This document shows positions 37,870 through 50,210 of a DNA stretch of 64,000 nt, piece by piece; position 1 is the stretch's first letter, and every line of letters starts with the position of its first letter. The stretch covers positions 90,024,001-90,088,000 of the forward strand of contig JBITNC010000001.1 of NCBI GenBank assembly GCA_050084985.1, written 5' to 3'. This DNA comes from Nageia nagi. Its lineage: Eukaryota; Pinophyta. The translations under genes were made by a program, and so were the position numbers. Under the pieces are notes generated by a model. The model made no database searches. It had not been told where the DNA came from and was given only the letters and a program-made list of their open reading frames with translations.

Positions 37870-40078
37870 TGATTGGAATAATGTAACCTAAGGGTTTGGT
37901 TTGGTAAGTTCTACACTACTTTGATAATATTAGGTTACTTGAAAGAGTAGAAAGTGGTGGGATAGTGCATTCATGGGGTTTTTTGCATAATTTTTGGATT
38001 ATAGGCTAGCTCCTATCTATGAAGAAGGTTAAAAGTAATAGGAAAGGGATAAAAGAGGTCAAGAGTAACAAGAAAGAGATAAAAACCTAAAATACTAAAT
38101 AGGAAAAGGAAATAACATGAAATCAAACTAAACTAAGTAGCCCAAGCATCACTACATAGGTTATAATCCATAGCCAAGACTAAGAATATATTGACTACCT
38201 CATTCTTGGGATATTGCATTTGTAATACACAACCACAACTTCATACATAGCCTCACACACAATAATAACAAAACCAGATAATAGCCACAAAATACAAAGG
38301 GAAAAACACCACAGCCTTGTATTATCATACATGAAGAAAGTACATCCATTGGGAAACTTTGCTAAAATATCCAACCTTATAAACTTCAAAGAGTCGATTA
38401 TTTATAATTTTTTATTCATAAAATGGATGGTTTTTCAATATTAATAACTATAGCTACCCTAAATATTGAATAAACTTAAATATTTATAGTATTTACAAAA
38501 GGTTCTATGAATGCAACTAATTAAGAAGCATGGTCCATATGCAGCATCGATTCTTGGAATCTATAGATATTTAATTTGTACCTATCCAACAATAATTAGT
38601 GGCTTTTGTATCATACCATGGTCCATCTAGAACTATCTCTACATTTATGAGGTATGGTTCCCATCTCTATAAGTGTAATCAAACTATATCAGTAGTTGAT
38701 GACCACCTAAGTCTCTACAAGCATTAAATACTTATGTCGATAGTCCTAGTGTCAAATATTGTAATAGTGAAGGAAGATGTAACATTCAAATATGAGAGTG
38801 AACTACTATTTCCACATGAAAATGTGTTACAATTGACATGTTGGTAGAGTCCCGAGGGTCAAACACTCTTGATTAAGTGGACCCAGGTGTTCATTTCTTC
38901 TTACAATCTTTATTTTTCCTTGGTGGGTCTTGTTATACATCGATGGGTATTTTGAAACCTAAAATTTATCACCCACTAATTTCTCTTGAAAAGTGTGACA
39001 TCATTGATCAAAATGGGTAGGTTTTGTTGAATAATGAGTAATGAACATCTCCCACCATTATGTCCTAAAAAGTATGACATCATCACTCAAAACTACTAGT
39101 TTCTATTGAATATAGAGTTATGAATATCTTACATCGATTTCTCCTGAAAACTATGACATCATCACTCAAAATTGGTAGGGTCTATTGAATTAAGAGTTAT
39201 GAACATCTCTCACTATGAAGAACTATCAGGACCATCCACTAACTAAGTCATCTAAAGCTTGCTAATTTTCATCAAAAAGTATGACATCATCATTGGATTT
39301 TCATGGGCCCTACTTCACTTGACTTTTATGATAGTGCTCGTTACATGATTTAACCAAAAATTGACACATATATACAATAGGGCCCAAAAATAACCCCTAT
39401 ACTATACAAAATAAAAAATTAAGTAACTAGACTTGAGAAAGGGCTCAGACATAATACCTAAAATTAAGACCCAGACTATATAGACCAAAACATAAGTAAC
39501 TTGACTTTTAATAGGGATTGGACTTGACTTAGACATATACATAGAATCTATATAATACTTCTCAGAAATAAGACCTAGACTAGACCTAAACAAATCCTAG
39601 AAATAACTCTATATAATACTTCCTTAGAATGACTTAGACAAATACATACTATATACAATACTTACCAGGAATGACTTATAAACTTCACTTGATTATGACT
39701 CATACATATATCTTAGACATTTCTCATTCAAATATGTACAAAAAACACCTACCTTATGACAAAATGGTTGTTTACTATGACCTGGTAATATGAACATGAC
39801 CCAAAAATACCTTAAACAATACCAAGCCATAGTTAAGTGCATATATACAAGACTCTTAAGAAAATACCAAGTATATTCAATTTTAACTCAAGACTAAATT
39901 TGTAGAAGTAATTACAATGAGAAAGAAAGGAAAATAATAAATGAGAAATATAGAAGAAATTTTATTAGGAAAGAAGAATGAATAAAATAATATCACCCCT
40001 TAGATTATAATTCTACAAGAATAACAATCTCCTGGTAGCTCTTTGGGGTCTTCAGCCTGCTAAAGAAGAGAACCCTCA
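37870..40078 (-). repeat. Gypsy LTR 1, copy B
   Basis: Counterpart of 6,939-9,149, nearly equal in length (2,209 bp). TGACATCA-like sites recur at about 38,997, 39,077, 39,155 and 39,282. The minus-strand TATA box lies near 38,400. Confidence 0.7.
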
Positions 40079-40451
40079 TGATTAAGTTCCTTATCCATTA
40101 GGATGAAGTCCTTTTTTTTTAAGGTGCATTCTTGATTGGATATAATTCCTTTTTTTGGGTCATTCTTCCCAAAAGTCTAGTCTTCCTTTGTAGAAGTAAC
40201 AACTCTAGAAATCTAGGTTATTAATAAGAATTTTTGGCACTACTTATGAATTTGTGAATTGGAGGTGCCAAGGTTAAAAAAAATGACTTGTATGATAGTA
40301 GAGTCACCAATAAGTTTTAAATAAACTTTATAATATTTAAAGAATAAGGGTGATAGTTTAACAAATATAACTATTTGGCCTTTTTACACCTAAAAGATTT
40401 GGATCTTTTCTCATGTCCCATTGGGTGTGCCAAAAATAGACATTCTACTAT
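40079..40451 (-). other. Gypsy leader with primer-binding site, copy B
   Basis: Counterpart of 9,150-9,527. The primer-binding-site candidate at 40,415-40,432 reads on the minus strand TGGCACACCCAATGGGAC, closest of the four copies to the TGGCACGCCC...GGGAC form usual in plant Tat-type elements. Confidence 0.6.
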
Positions 40452-42329
40452 TGATCAAAATTATGTAACCTAAGGGTTTGGTCTATCAAGTTTTACACTA
40501 CTCCAATAATAGCAGGGTCCTTGAAAGAGCAAAAAGTGATGGGACAATGCACTTGTGGGGTTTTCTACTCAATCTTTGGATTATAGATCAGCTACTATCT
40601 ATGAAGAAGGCTAAAATTTACAAGGAAGGGATAAAAGATGTCAAGAGTAATAGGAAAGAGATAAAAATAGAAACTACTAATTAAGAAAAGGAAATACTAT
40701 GAAATCAAACTAAACTAGATAACTCGAGCATAACTACACTAAAAGTAATCCATAACCAAGAATAAGAATAGATCGACTACCTCATAAAGAAATTAATCCT
40801 TCCTGAATTAATTTCTAATCTACAAAGATCTCAAAAAGGCACAACATCAACATAATAGTATAATAACAAAAACCAATCTCATAATCAATACAATATACAA
40901 AGTGGTTCCTCCCTCCTTGGGAGTACATTCACTAATCAATATCTTCTTATTCTCAAAAGATCTCTCTTAAAGAATCTCTTCCTACCTCTCCAAACCCTAA
41001 ACCTATAGCATAACTCTTCTTCAAAACTAATTACAAAGAGAGAGGAGTAAACATCTATTTATAAGATGAAACCCACTCTTTAATCTCCCTTTTATCCAAA
41101 GGTAAGGTTAAATATTTTTCTATTTTTATTCCTTTAATGCTTTAAGGTATCTAAATATACCTAAGCATTAAGTGAATTTACATTAAAGAAAAATATTACA
41201 CAATAGTACATTACAAATTCTAACACTCCCCCTTAATTTAATATTGGAATAGAGCATAGAGGAAGAAAGAGAGAGTAAGAAAGAGTTATCCTCCATAGAG
41301 ATACAAGTGGATAAGATAACTTTTACATCTTTGAAAAATAAGCAAGATCTTGATTTGAGACTCACTACTTTACCATTTTAAAAAATGGTTTACATTACAT
41401 CATTAACCATAACTAGTTTCACTGTAAAGTGTATTTGATCAACACTAAGTTGACATGTGAGCCTCCATGAGCCTGCCACCCGATGTAAGTAACTTGCATT
41501 GTCAAGAATATACCTATAGGCTATAAGAATCTCATAAATGAGATCAATTATATGCATATATAAATATTCATATCAAACATGATATAAATGAAATAAGTAA
41601 TGCCATCAATAAACTAATCAATTATGCACTATCAATCATCATGAAGACACCAAGCTAATACTCATAGTCATTTTCTATATATTAGAAAAAATATGTGTTG
41701 ATTAACAATAAAAAAGAGCATATACACATGAATCACTCACATATGGAAAACTAAATAGTTCCATAAAACACATATTAATTCTTCACATAGTGATAATAGA
41801 AACCAAAATGTATCAAAAGTTCCTCACACATAGAGAACTAACCATGAAGGTGTACATTTAAGATCAACACTATATAATAAAATATCCCCCTAGGGATGAA
41901 GTTGTCATCATAAACATGAATTCAACATAGGAATCAAATTTCACTTTCCCTTGAGGATAACTTCACAAACCATAAGAAACTTTCAAAGTGTGTATAACAA
42001 AGTGTCTAAAGAGGTATAGTGAATAAATCAAGAGAGTCAAAGTTAGATAAATAGAGCTATAGTTGTTTCATCAAGAACTTTCTCTCTGATATAATATGCT
42101 TGGATTTGCAGTGCACTATAAGTCATCACTAAGATGCCAAGCCATTACTTATAGTTAGCAAAAAATAATGTATAAGCAAGGTATACAAATAAAAAACAAA
42201 GTACCCAACAACTTTTTTAAGAAGGAAGAAGTTACAATGGATTCAATAATAATTCAACCTTTACTCCTTTTTTGAGGGCAACTTCACCAACCCAATAGAA
42301 GCCCTAAGCTTGGAGAACTAGGATTTAGG

Positions 42330-43633
42330 AAGGGGCTTGTTAAATAAATTAGTAGAGTTTAGAATTGATGGACAATACTACAAGTGTAGAAGACCATACA
42401 GAACCTTCTCTCTAATGAAGTGGGCTTGGATTTCTACATGCTTTTTTCTCCAATGGAAAATAGGATTTTTTGCCAAAGAAATAGCTGATTGATTATATTA
42501 AGAAATATGATATGGAAAAACTTACTCATACCTAATTTCTTTCAAAATATGCCTCAACAAAATGGCCTCTTGGGCTACAACTAACATTGCATGATATTCA
42601 ACCTATGTGGTGGAGAGAGTAGTAGTAGGCTGCTTCTTAGAAGCCCAAGAGATTGCACCTAAACTAATGCTAAACAAATAACAAAAGGTTGATTTTTTAT
42701 AATCTCTATCACCTCCATACTCAAAATTTGAGATTCTTGAGAGAAAAAATGAGGGCAACTTGTCATTCTTGAGAGTAAGACCCTTAGTGCCTGCAACATA
42801 CCTAAAACTTTTCTTAAACACATTAAGGTGCTCAACATATGACTTTTGCATAAAGTGAGCAAACAAATTCTTAGCAAATGTAATATATGGCTTGGAGAGA
42901 GTCAAATAAATAAGACTACTAATAAGTTTCCTATAAGCTGTAGCATCTGCTAACTAAGAGTTGGAACTAAGAGATAAAGTGATTCCAAGAGATACTAGGA
43001 TTGCAACAAGTTTACACTTCTCCATTCCAAACTTTTGCAAGATATATGAGATATACTTGGATTTACTAAGGTAAGTATAATCTTTGTATTGGTACACTTG
43101 CATACCAAGGTAGTTATGTAATAGACTAAGGTCTATCAGTTCAAAGGTTGCCTTGAGTTTGGATATACACTTTTGGATGAGGACTATATTATTCCATGTA
43201 ATAAATAAATCATCCATTTAGAGAAGAATAAAAATCCAGTATTGTCCTTGGTTGAACACATAAATATCATTGTTAGAAATGCATTTAGAAAAACCAATTT
43301 CCTCAAAGCATCCTAAAATCTTATTATACTAAGCCTGAGGTGCTTGCTTAAGTCCATACAAAGACTTCTTTATCTTGCAAATAAATAAGTTTTTTCCTTC
43401 CACAAAAAAAACCCTTCTAGTTGGCTCATGTAGATTTCCACATCCAATTAACCATTGAGAAAAGCACTATTAACATCAAGTTGGATCACCCTAATAGTAG
43501 GCATTTTTCTCATTGGAGCAAAGGTTTCTTCATAATCAACTTGATATTTTTGAGCAAAACCCCTGGCTACTAACCTTTCTTTGTATTTCTTAATCTCTCC
43601 AAAGATTTTATCTAAGGAAAACATTTGTAGCAA
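42330..43633 (-). pseudogene. Copia reverse transcriptase and RNase H remnant, copy B
   Basis: Better preserved than copy A. RT: KERLVARGFAQKYQVDYEET, FAPMRKMPTIRVIQLDVNSA and FLNG (43,570-43,448). Connection: DLSLLHNYLGMQVYQYKDYT (43,130-43,070), SKSKYISYILQKFGMEKCKL. RNase H: YGGDRDYKKST and SWASKKQPTTTLST (42,720-42,605), then NQSAISLAKNPIFHWR. The SDSDW start of RNase H reads SNFEY, so its first Asp is lost. Stops and frameshifts separate all blocks. Confidence 0.75.
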
Positions 43634-44990
43634 GGCACATCTTTTTTGGAGATTTATTTATAATGTAGAAGTCATCTTTCACTGAACCTTTCACTAAAAT
43701 GGAAATTTCCTTTTTCATGCACCAAGAGTGTGAGTTAAACTCAAAAGAGTAACCTTTCCTTGCAACCTGAATTACAGAAAGAATGTTCATAGTTAGTTTA
43801 GGCATATAAAGTATGTTTTTAATAATCTTTCCTTGTATCAACACACTTCTAATACCTTGAACTTGAAGGACTAAATTATCACCTCTTACAATAGCATTTT
43901 TACTATACTTATGAAAATTTTCAAATTGAGTCTTTTTGAAACACATGTGATTAGTGCATCCAAAATAAATAATCCAATCATTTGAAAAAGTGTGAGACTT
44001 AGAGTAAAAAGTAACAACATAAGTAAAATTCTTGTTCTTCTTCTTGTTATTAGATTTGTTTGATTTTTCATATCTTTTTTCACCTTGATCTTTATTTTTC
44101 GTGTATTAATAAGCTTCCTTATGACTATAAATGCCACAAAAATTACAATCTCCATCAAATTTGGATTTGGATTTTCTTATCTTATCAAGGTCATAGTGCT
44201 TCTTGTTTCCACCTTTCTTCAAGTTTTTTTCATATTATAAGAACCCTTGTTTTGGATATGGACCTTCTTTTTTAAGTGAGGCTTCATAAGTTCCAATGCC
44301 ATAGAATATTCCTTAGGATAAAGGTTCAATGTTTTATTGTTAAGTGTTTCTTCATGTTTCAAGAGAAGCCTTGATAGATTTTATAAGAAGAACACTTTAT
44401 TTTATCATCAAGAATTAATTCAATAACAATCATAATGTGACTAAATTTAGTAGAGAGGCTTTGAAAGATGATGAATGTAAGAAACTCATCATTGATCCAA
44501 TTACAACCACATCCCACAAGTTGGGTCCTAAAGTTAATAACCTTATTTAGACATACTACCACACTTTCATTTTCCTCTTGACATGATTGGAGTAACTTAT
44601 GAAGAATGGTGAACCTTCTAGAGAATTTAGTGTCAAGGTATATACTCTTTAGTTTATCTCAAGCTTCCTTTGTAGATTTTGAAGAAGATATCATGAGGAG
44701 GATTTCATTTGAAATAACATTAAATATCATAGAAGTTGCCAAATCATTCTTTTTATTATAAGCTTCAAGTTCCTTCTCCCCTGATGGAGCAACTTGGTTT
44801 TCACTAACAAGCATACAAAGTTTCCATGTTTGAAGTTCTACTTTCATCCTAGATTCCCAAATACCATAGTTGAAACCATCTAGGATATTCTTGGGTGTAA
44901 AAGAGTCTCCTATTGCAAAAAAATATGAAGGTGATAAATAATGTAAGCATACATGTTAAATTTAAAACATTAATCATACAAATACATGTT
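43608..44990 (-). pseudogene. Copia gag and protease remnant, copy B
   Basis: Gag: MKVELQTWKLCMLVSENQVA (44,847) and SSSKSTKEA. Protease neighbourhood: MCFKKTQFENFHKYSKNAIV (43,946), ILYMPKLTMNILSVIQVARKG, SHSWCMKKEISILVKGSVKD and INKSPKKMCLATNVF at 43,615. The next frame, overlapping it, is reverse transcriptase (LDKIFGEIKKYKERLVARGF), so no integrase lies between. Confidence 0.75.
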
Positions 44991-47734
44991 TTGAACTAAT
45001 CAACAAATCAAATACCTAAATTGTTGACAAGAATTATAATAATACATCCAACATTTTCATCACAAATTATAATCATAGAGAGAGAAGAATTGAGGCTTGT
45101 TTTCTTGTCTAAACTTAAGCCTTCACTTGGATACCAAGTCCTACCAATCCTCAACCAATTCACCTTGGGCAATAATATACTCTCATAAGGAGACGTAATA
45201 GCTATTTTACAAGGTTGTGATGTATGTTGGATAAGCCAAATTAATTATATTGATTAAGTTTTTAGTTTTCCTCCTAGGTTATTAGGATAGTCTTTGAATA
45301 GATTGCCAAATATGTGGTATCACTACATACATCCATCCATATGGAGTTAAATCCAAACCAATAGATGACTTAGGGGTAATTAGGAAGCATAAAAGTTTCA
45401 CCACTTGGATTATAGAATTAAAAAGGCTTTAGTTTGCCTTATCCTCATCTCATAACTCCCCAAACAAGTCATGTTATAGAATAAATGTGCAGATGTGTTC
45501 ATTTTAGGGGAAGATTTTTCAATGTTTGCATAATTTATAAATAAAGTAAACATGCAAAAAAAAATAAAGTGCTTCAAAATGAAAAAATTCATCCACATCA
45601 TCCATAAGTATGAGCCTAAGAGTTGAATTAGTTTTGTTATAGCCCCTAATGGATCTCTTTACAAAGGTTCATTAATTTTAAGTAACAAAAAATTAGGAAA
45701 TGCACCCCCTTTCTACTTGGACTTAAAAAAAAATAATTTCTTATTTGCAATTTATCATCAATAAATTCATAAGTAAAAAATATATTTAAAATAACTTTTA
45801 TCCATCCACATGTATTAGGACAAAATATTAAACAATGCATTTAAAAAATTTATCCACACAACAATAATCATTGCATTAGGATAAAATATTAAACTATGTA
45901 AAAAAAATGTTTTATCCATCCACATGTGTACAAAATAGGAATAATCATGGATTAAGACAAAACATTAATCCATACATTCATAAAATACCTTAAGTATATA
46001 ATTTCCCCCTCTTTTTTTCCTTAAATGCATGATTAATAAAGTCCTTTATTATAATTTTCACTTAGGTAAGATGATAATTTAGCAAATAAAGAAATATTAG
46101 CCTTAAAAAAATTGCCTATAAAAAATAGCCAAAACTAGTTAGTAATATGGAAATAATATAATATCTACTTTGAACAAATTTGCTAAATAAAAACTTTATA
46201 ATCAAAGAATCAAAATGGTTAGTAATATAAGTAAAATTTGATAAAGAACATAGTAGGAAGAAGATTATACCTTCAAGCCTTTTTACATCAACAAAGTAGA
46301 TAAAGGATATAGTAGAAGGACCTTTAAAGATATTTAAGAGGAGCCTCCAAGAATGGTTTTGATACCTTTTGAAAAAATTAACCTTTTCTAAATTAAGTTC
46401 TAATCTACCAAGATCTCAAGAAGGCACTCACAACATCAACACAATAGCACAATAACACAAACCAATCTCATAATGAAAAAAATATATAAAATGGTTCCTC
46501 CCTCCTTGGGAGTACATCCAATAACCAAGATATTCTTATTCTCAAAGACATCTCTTACATAATATCTTCCTATCTCTCCAATCCCTAAACTTATAGCATA
46601 ACTTTTCTTCAAAACTAATTACAAAGAGAGAGGGGTACATATCTATTTATAAGATGAAACCCACTCTTTAACCTCCCTTTAATCCAAGGATAAGGTTAAA
46701 GATTTTTCTATTTTTATTCCTTTAATGCTTTAAGGTATCTAAAGATACTTTAAGCATTAAGTGAATTTATATTAAAGAGAAATATTACACAATATCACAT
46801 TACAAATTCTAACACCTCACTCTTGGGGTCTCACATTCATAATACATAGCCATAGGTTTAGACACAGCCTCACACAAAATAATAATAAACTAGATCACAA
46901 CCACAAAATATAGATGGAAAAACACCATAGCCTCACATTATCATACATGAAGATAGCACATCCACTAGGTAACTTTGCTAAAATGTCTGACCTTGTAGAC
47001 TTCAAAGAGTCCACTATTTATAATGTTCTATTCACAAAATGGGTGGTTTTCCACCATTAATGACTATAGCTACCCTAAATATTGAATAAAATTAAATATT
47101 TATAGTATTTATAAAAGATTATATGACTATAACTAATTAAGAAGCATGATTTATATGCAGCATCGATTCTTGTAATCTATAGATCTTCAATCTCATACTT
47201 GTCCAACTATAATTACCTACTTTTATATCTAACCATGGTCCATTTGGAACTATCATACATTTATGAGGTATGATCTACCATCTCTATAAGCATAATCAAA
47301 CTATCTTAGTATTTGAAGGCCACCCAACTCTCTGCAACCATTGAATACTTTTTAATGTAGTCCTAATGTCAAATATTGTAAGGGTGAAGGAAGATGTAAC
47401 ATTCAAACTTGAGAGTGAACTACTACTTCCACATGGAAATGAGTTGTAGTTGACATGTTGGTAGAATCTCAAGGGTTATACACTCTTGATTAAGTGGATT
47501 CGAGTGTTCATCAACTCTTACAATCTTTATTTTTCCCTAGTAGATCTTGTTATACATCGATGGGTATTACTAAAACCTAAAATTTATCACCCATCAATTT
47601 CTCTTGAAAAGTGTGATATCATAGCTCAAAACTAGCATGGTTTGTTGAATATGGAGTTATGAACATCTCCCTGTTGAGTATGTGTGATTGAGAAGTGTGA
47701 TTGTAATTGTTGTCAACAAGATATTGATCGGGTT

Positions 47735-48335
47735 CCGGAGGATTAACTAAGTTCCGGAAGTGAAGCGATACTGTTTGATCGGGTTCCGGAGGTTTAACTG
47801 TGTTCCGGAAGAGAAGTGTGATTGGTTGATCTAGTTCCGGAAGAAATGACGTCAGCGATTTCGGGCCTTCACCCAAAACCGGAGTCCGGAAGTGATGAGG
47901 TCAGCAAGGAGCGATCAAAGAGCCGGAGTCAGCGAACAAAGCATTCCGGAATGCAGAAATGAGATCGGCAAAGAGAGATTGAAAAGTCCGGAGACAAAAG
48001 TCCGGAGATAAGTGTCCGGAGAAGATGACGTTAGCAGTTGGTGTTGAAAAGTCCGGAGAGCCATGCAGAAACATTGGAACTCTCTTCCGGAGTATGAAGA
48101 TGATGACATCATGCAAGAAGCATTTTACTCTACTACCGGAGTCCGGAGATGATGACATCATGCAAGAAACGTTTCACTCTATTTCCGGAGTCCGAAGAGG
48201 ATGACATCATGGTAAAGGAATTCAAAGTCCGGAGATAAATGACCATAGGCAAAGGTCCGGAAACAAGTGTCCAGAAATGATGACATCATGCGGAAAGCAT
48301 TTTATTCTATTTCCGGAGTCTGGAGAATGATGACA
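47735..48335 (+). promoter_or_regulatory. Array of TCCGGA and TGACRTCA motifs upstream of a TATA box
   Basis: At least 17 TCCGGA or close variants by eye, interleaved with eight TGACGTCA-like sites (47,847 TGACGTCA; 47,895 TGAGGTCA; 48,025 TGACGTTA; 48,113, 48,152, 48,202 and 48,280 TGACATCA; 48,330 TGACAACA). The palindromic TGACGTCA class is bound by plant bZIP factors such as TGA proteins. The array ends just before the TATA element at about 48,342, the position expected for an LTR U3 enhancer. Binding is inferred, not shown. Confidence 0.6.
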
Positions 48336-48341
48336 ACACAA

Positions 48342-48352
48342 TATATATAGTA
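48342..48352 (+). promoter_or_regulatory. TATA box of the solo LTR
   Basis: ATATATATAG follows the enhancer-like array and lies about 680 bp into the LTR. It gives the LTR its plus orientation. Transcription from here would read through the minisatellite and the hairpin run. Confidence 0.5.
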
Positions 48353-48703
48353 AACATCCGGTAAGCGAGGAAAAGAGTCCGAAATTATCAGAAAAGCTAT
48401 TATGAAGAAGACAAAGGGTCCGGAATCGTAAGAAACACCATAGTGAAGAATAAAAGAATCCAGAATTAGCTGAAATTCATGAAGAAAGAGGTATACTTGT
48501 CAAAACAACTCTGTTTGAGAAATAGAGGCGCTCGTCAGTTACAAACAAGGATTCTTTTGATAACGTATAATGACAGGAACAGTTTCTAGGAGGGTTCTTG
48601 ATGTGTAACGGTTAAGCACAGGAATAATGTGAAAAATGGAAAAAAGAAAAGCAGCAGAGAGTTGCAGTGTGAACAGTGTGGAAATGGCAAGAAGTTATGA
48701 TTG

Positions 48704-48910
48704 CACAGCTCGAGGAAAGCAGTAGTTGAGTTTACACAGCTCGAGGAGAGTAGTAGTTGAGATTGCACAGCTCAAGGAGAGTAGAAGTTATGAGTGCACA
48801 GCTCAAGGAGAGTAGAAGTTATGAGTGCACAGCTCGAGGAGACAGGAAGTAATGAATACACAGCTCGAGGAGAATGGTAGGTGTGAGTTTACAGCCCAAG
48901 GAGTAAGTGA
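48704..48910 (+). repeat. 31-bp minisatellite (CACAGCTCGAGGAG unit)
   Basis: About seven tandem units of roughly 31 bp with the core CACAGCTC(G/A)AGGAG and a variable GTAG(T/A)AGTT(G/A)(A/T)GA arm. Units start near 48,704, 48,735, 48,766, 48,797, 48,828, 48,859 and 48,890. It lies downstream of the TATA box, so it would be in the transcript. Confidence 0.8.
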
Positions 48911-49193
48911 AGCAAGTAATGAGACATGACGAGATAAGAATTGGTTTTTAAGTGTAAAAATCGTGAAGGGAGTAAAGTGAGTGAAGTGTGTGCGAAGTGT
49001 GTGCAGAGTGTGTGAAGAGAAGTGCGAAAAGTAAAGTATGAAAACGCAGGTAATCGCATGAATGTGGTGAGCAGAGAAGTGAGTGAAAGCAAGTGCTTTG
49101 TGTAAAGTGAAATATCCGAAGTGTATGAAGTGAGCATTAGAGCTAGACCATTGAGGGTCTTCTAGAACAGAATCTTTTCTCCATTTGAATGTT

Positions 49194-49339
49194 CTATCAA
49201 GTTGGTGCTTGATAGCTGGAGTTGGTGCTCCAAGCAGTAGGTGCTGCTATTCTCAAGGTGGTAGTTGGTGCTACCCTTCACAGTTGGTGCTGTGAATCTG
49301 TAAGCTTTCTTTAATGGTTGGATTTGGATTGGTGTCCAA
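49194..49339 (+). other. Run of six mini-hairpins sharing a TTGGTG loop
   Basis: Six consecutive perfect stems enclose the loop TTGGTG (TAGGTG in the third). Stems: CTATCAAG with CTTGATAG (49,194-49,215); TGGAG with CTCCA (49,217-49,232); AGCAG with CTGCT (49,233-49,248); GGTAG with CTACC (49,260-49,275); TTCACAG with CTGTGAA (49,277-49,296); TTGGA with TCCAA (49,324-49,339). The stem sequences are unrelated while the loop is constant, as expected if RNA (or single-strand DNA) folding is selected. Confidence 0.75.
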
Positions 49340-50210
49340 GCAGTCATTTTCAGGGATGTAGCCAAACTGGTGAACCTCGTTACATCTAGTGTTGTGTGAT
49401 GTACTGGTGTGCTTGCTCATTTTCTCTAGCTTTTAATCTGTCATTATTAAAGAAGATTGGATAGTGATAATTTTTATATACACTGATTCACCCCCCCCTC
49501 TCAGTGTCACTCGAAGAACAACACTCCCACCAATTTCTCCTAAAAAATGTAATGTCATCACTCACAATTGGCAGGGTCTATTGAATATAGGGCGAAGAAT
49601 ATCTCCCATTGATTTCACCTAAAAAGTATGATGTCATCACTCAAAATTTGTAGGGTTTATTGAATGAAAAGTTGTGAACATCTCCCATCATGAAGAACTA
49701 TCAAGAACACCAACTAATTAAGCCATTTGGAGCATGCTAATTTTCATTCAAAAGTATGATAGCACTGTTGGATTTTCATGAGCCCTACTTCACTTAACTT
49801 TTATGACAATGCCCATTACATGACTTAACAAAAAATTAACACCTATATACAACAGGGTTTCAAAATAACCCTTGGAATATACAAGACCAAAACTTAACTA
49901 ACTAGACTTGAGAAAGAGCTAAAAAATAATACCCAAAATTAAGACCCGAATTATATATACCAAAACATAAGTAACTTGACTCTTAATATGGCCCAAACTT
50001 GACTTAGATATATATATATAGACTCTATACAATACTTCTTAGAAATAAGACCCAAACTACACCTAAACAAATATTAGAAATGACTCTATATAATACTTCC
50101 CAAGAATGACTTAGAAAAATATAAACTATATACAATACTTTTAAGGAATGACTTATAAACTTCACTTGACTATGAATCATACATATATCCTAGACATGAC
50201 TCATTAAACT

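Larger units (their letters stand above)
40785..46814 (-). mobile_element. Copia element lacking integrase, copy B
   Basis: 6.03-kb paralogue of 9,861-15,779 with the same target repeat CCTCA (40,780-40,784 and 46,815-46,819). LTRs are 40,785-41,225 and 46,370-46,814. A polypurine tract lies at 41,226-41,236. The primer-binding site left of 46,370 reads on the minus strand GGTATCAAAACC, close to the initiator-Met form TGGTATCAGAGC. It carries the same protease-to-RT deletion as copy A, so insertion and deletion both predate the duplication. Confidence 0.85.
47672..49523 (+). mobile_element. Solo LTR, 1,852 bp, with structured repeats
   Basis: Starts TGTTGAG, ends AACAACA, and is flanked by a perfect 5-bp target repeat CTCCC (47,667-47,671 and 49,524-49,528). 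Removing it restores the sequence seen uninterrupted in copy A near 16,640. It is visibly richer in G+C and CpG than its surroundings, so it is younger. In order: a TCCGGA plus TGACATCA array (47,735-48,335), a TATA box (48,342-48,352, plus orientation), a 31-bp minisatellite (48,704-48,910), a GTGTG-rich tract (48,965-49,060), six small hairpins (49,194-49,339) and a C-rich terminal hairpin (49,480-49,507). There is no coding region. The long LTR with a C-run near the end suggests a copia (Sirevirus-like) family, but this is inference. Confidence 0.8.

Noticed and set aside
47619-48161. Minus-strand ORFs rich in Pro, Ser and Phe
   Set aside because: They cover the TCCGGA/TGACATCA array of the solo LTR in antisense; the apparent protein repeats mirror the DNA repeats.
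48889-49365. Minus-strand ORFs of 82 and 67 codons
   Set aside because: Antisense to the repetitive part of the solo LTR; no domain and no promoter in that direction.
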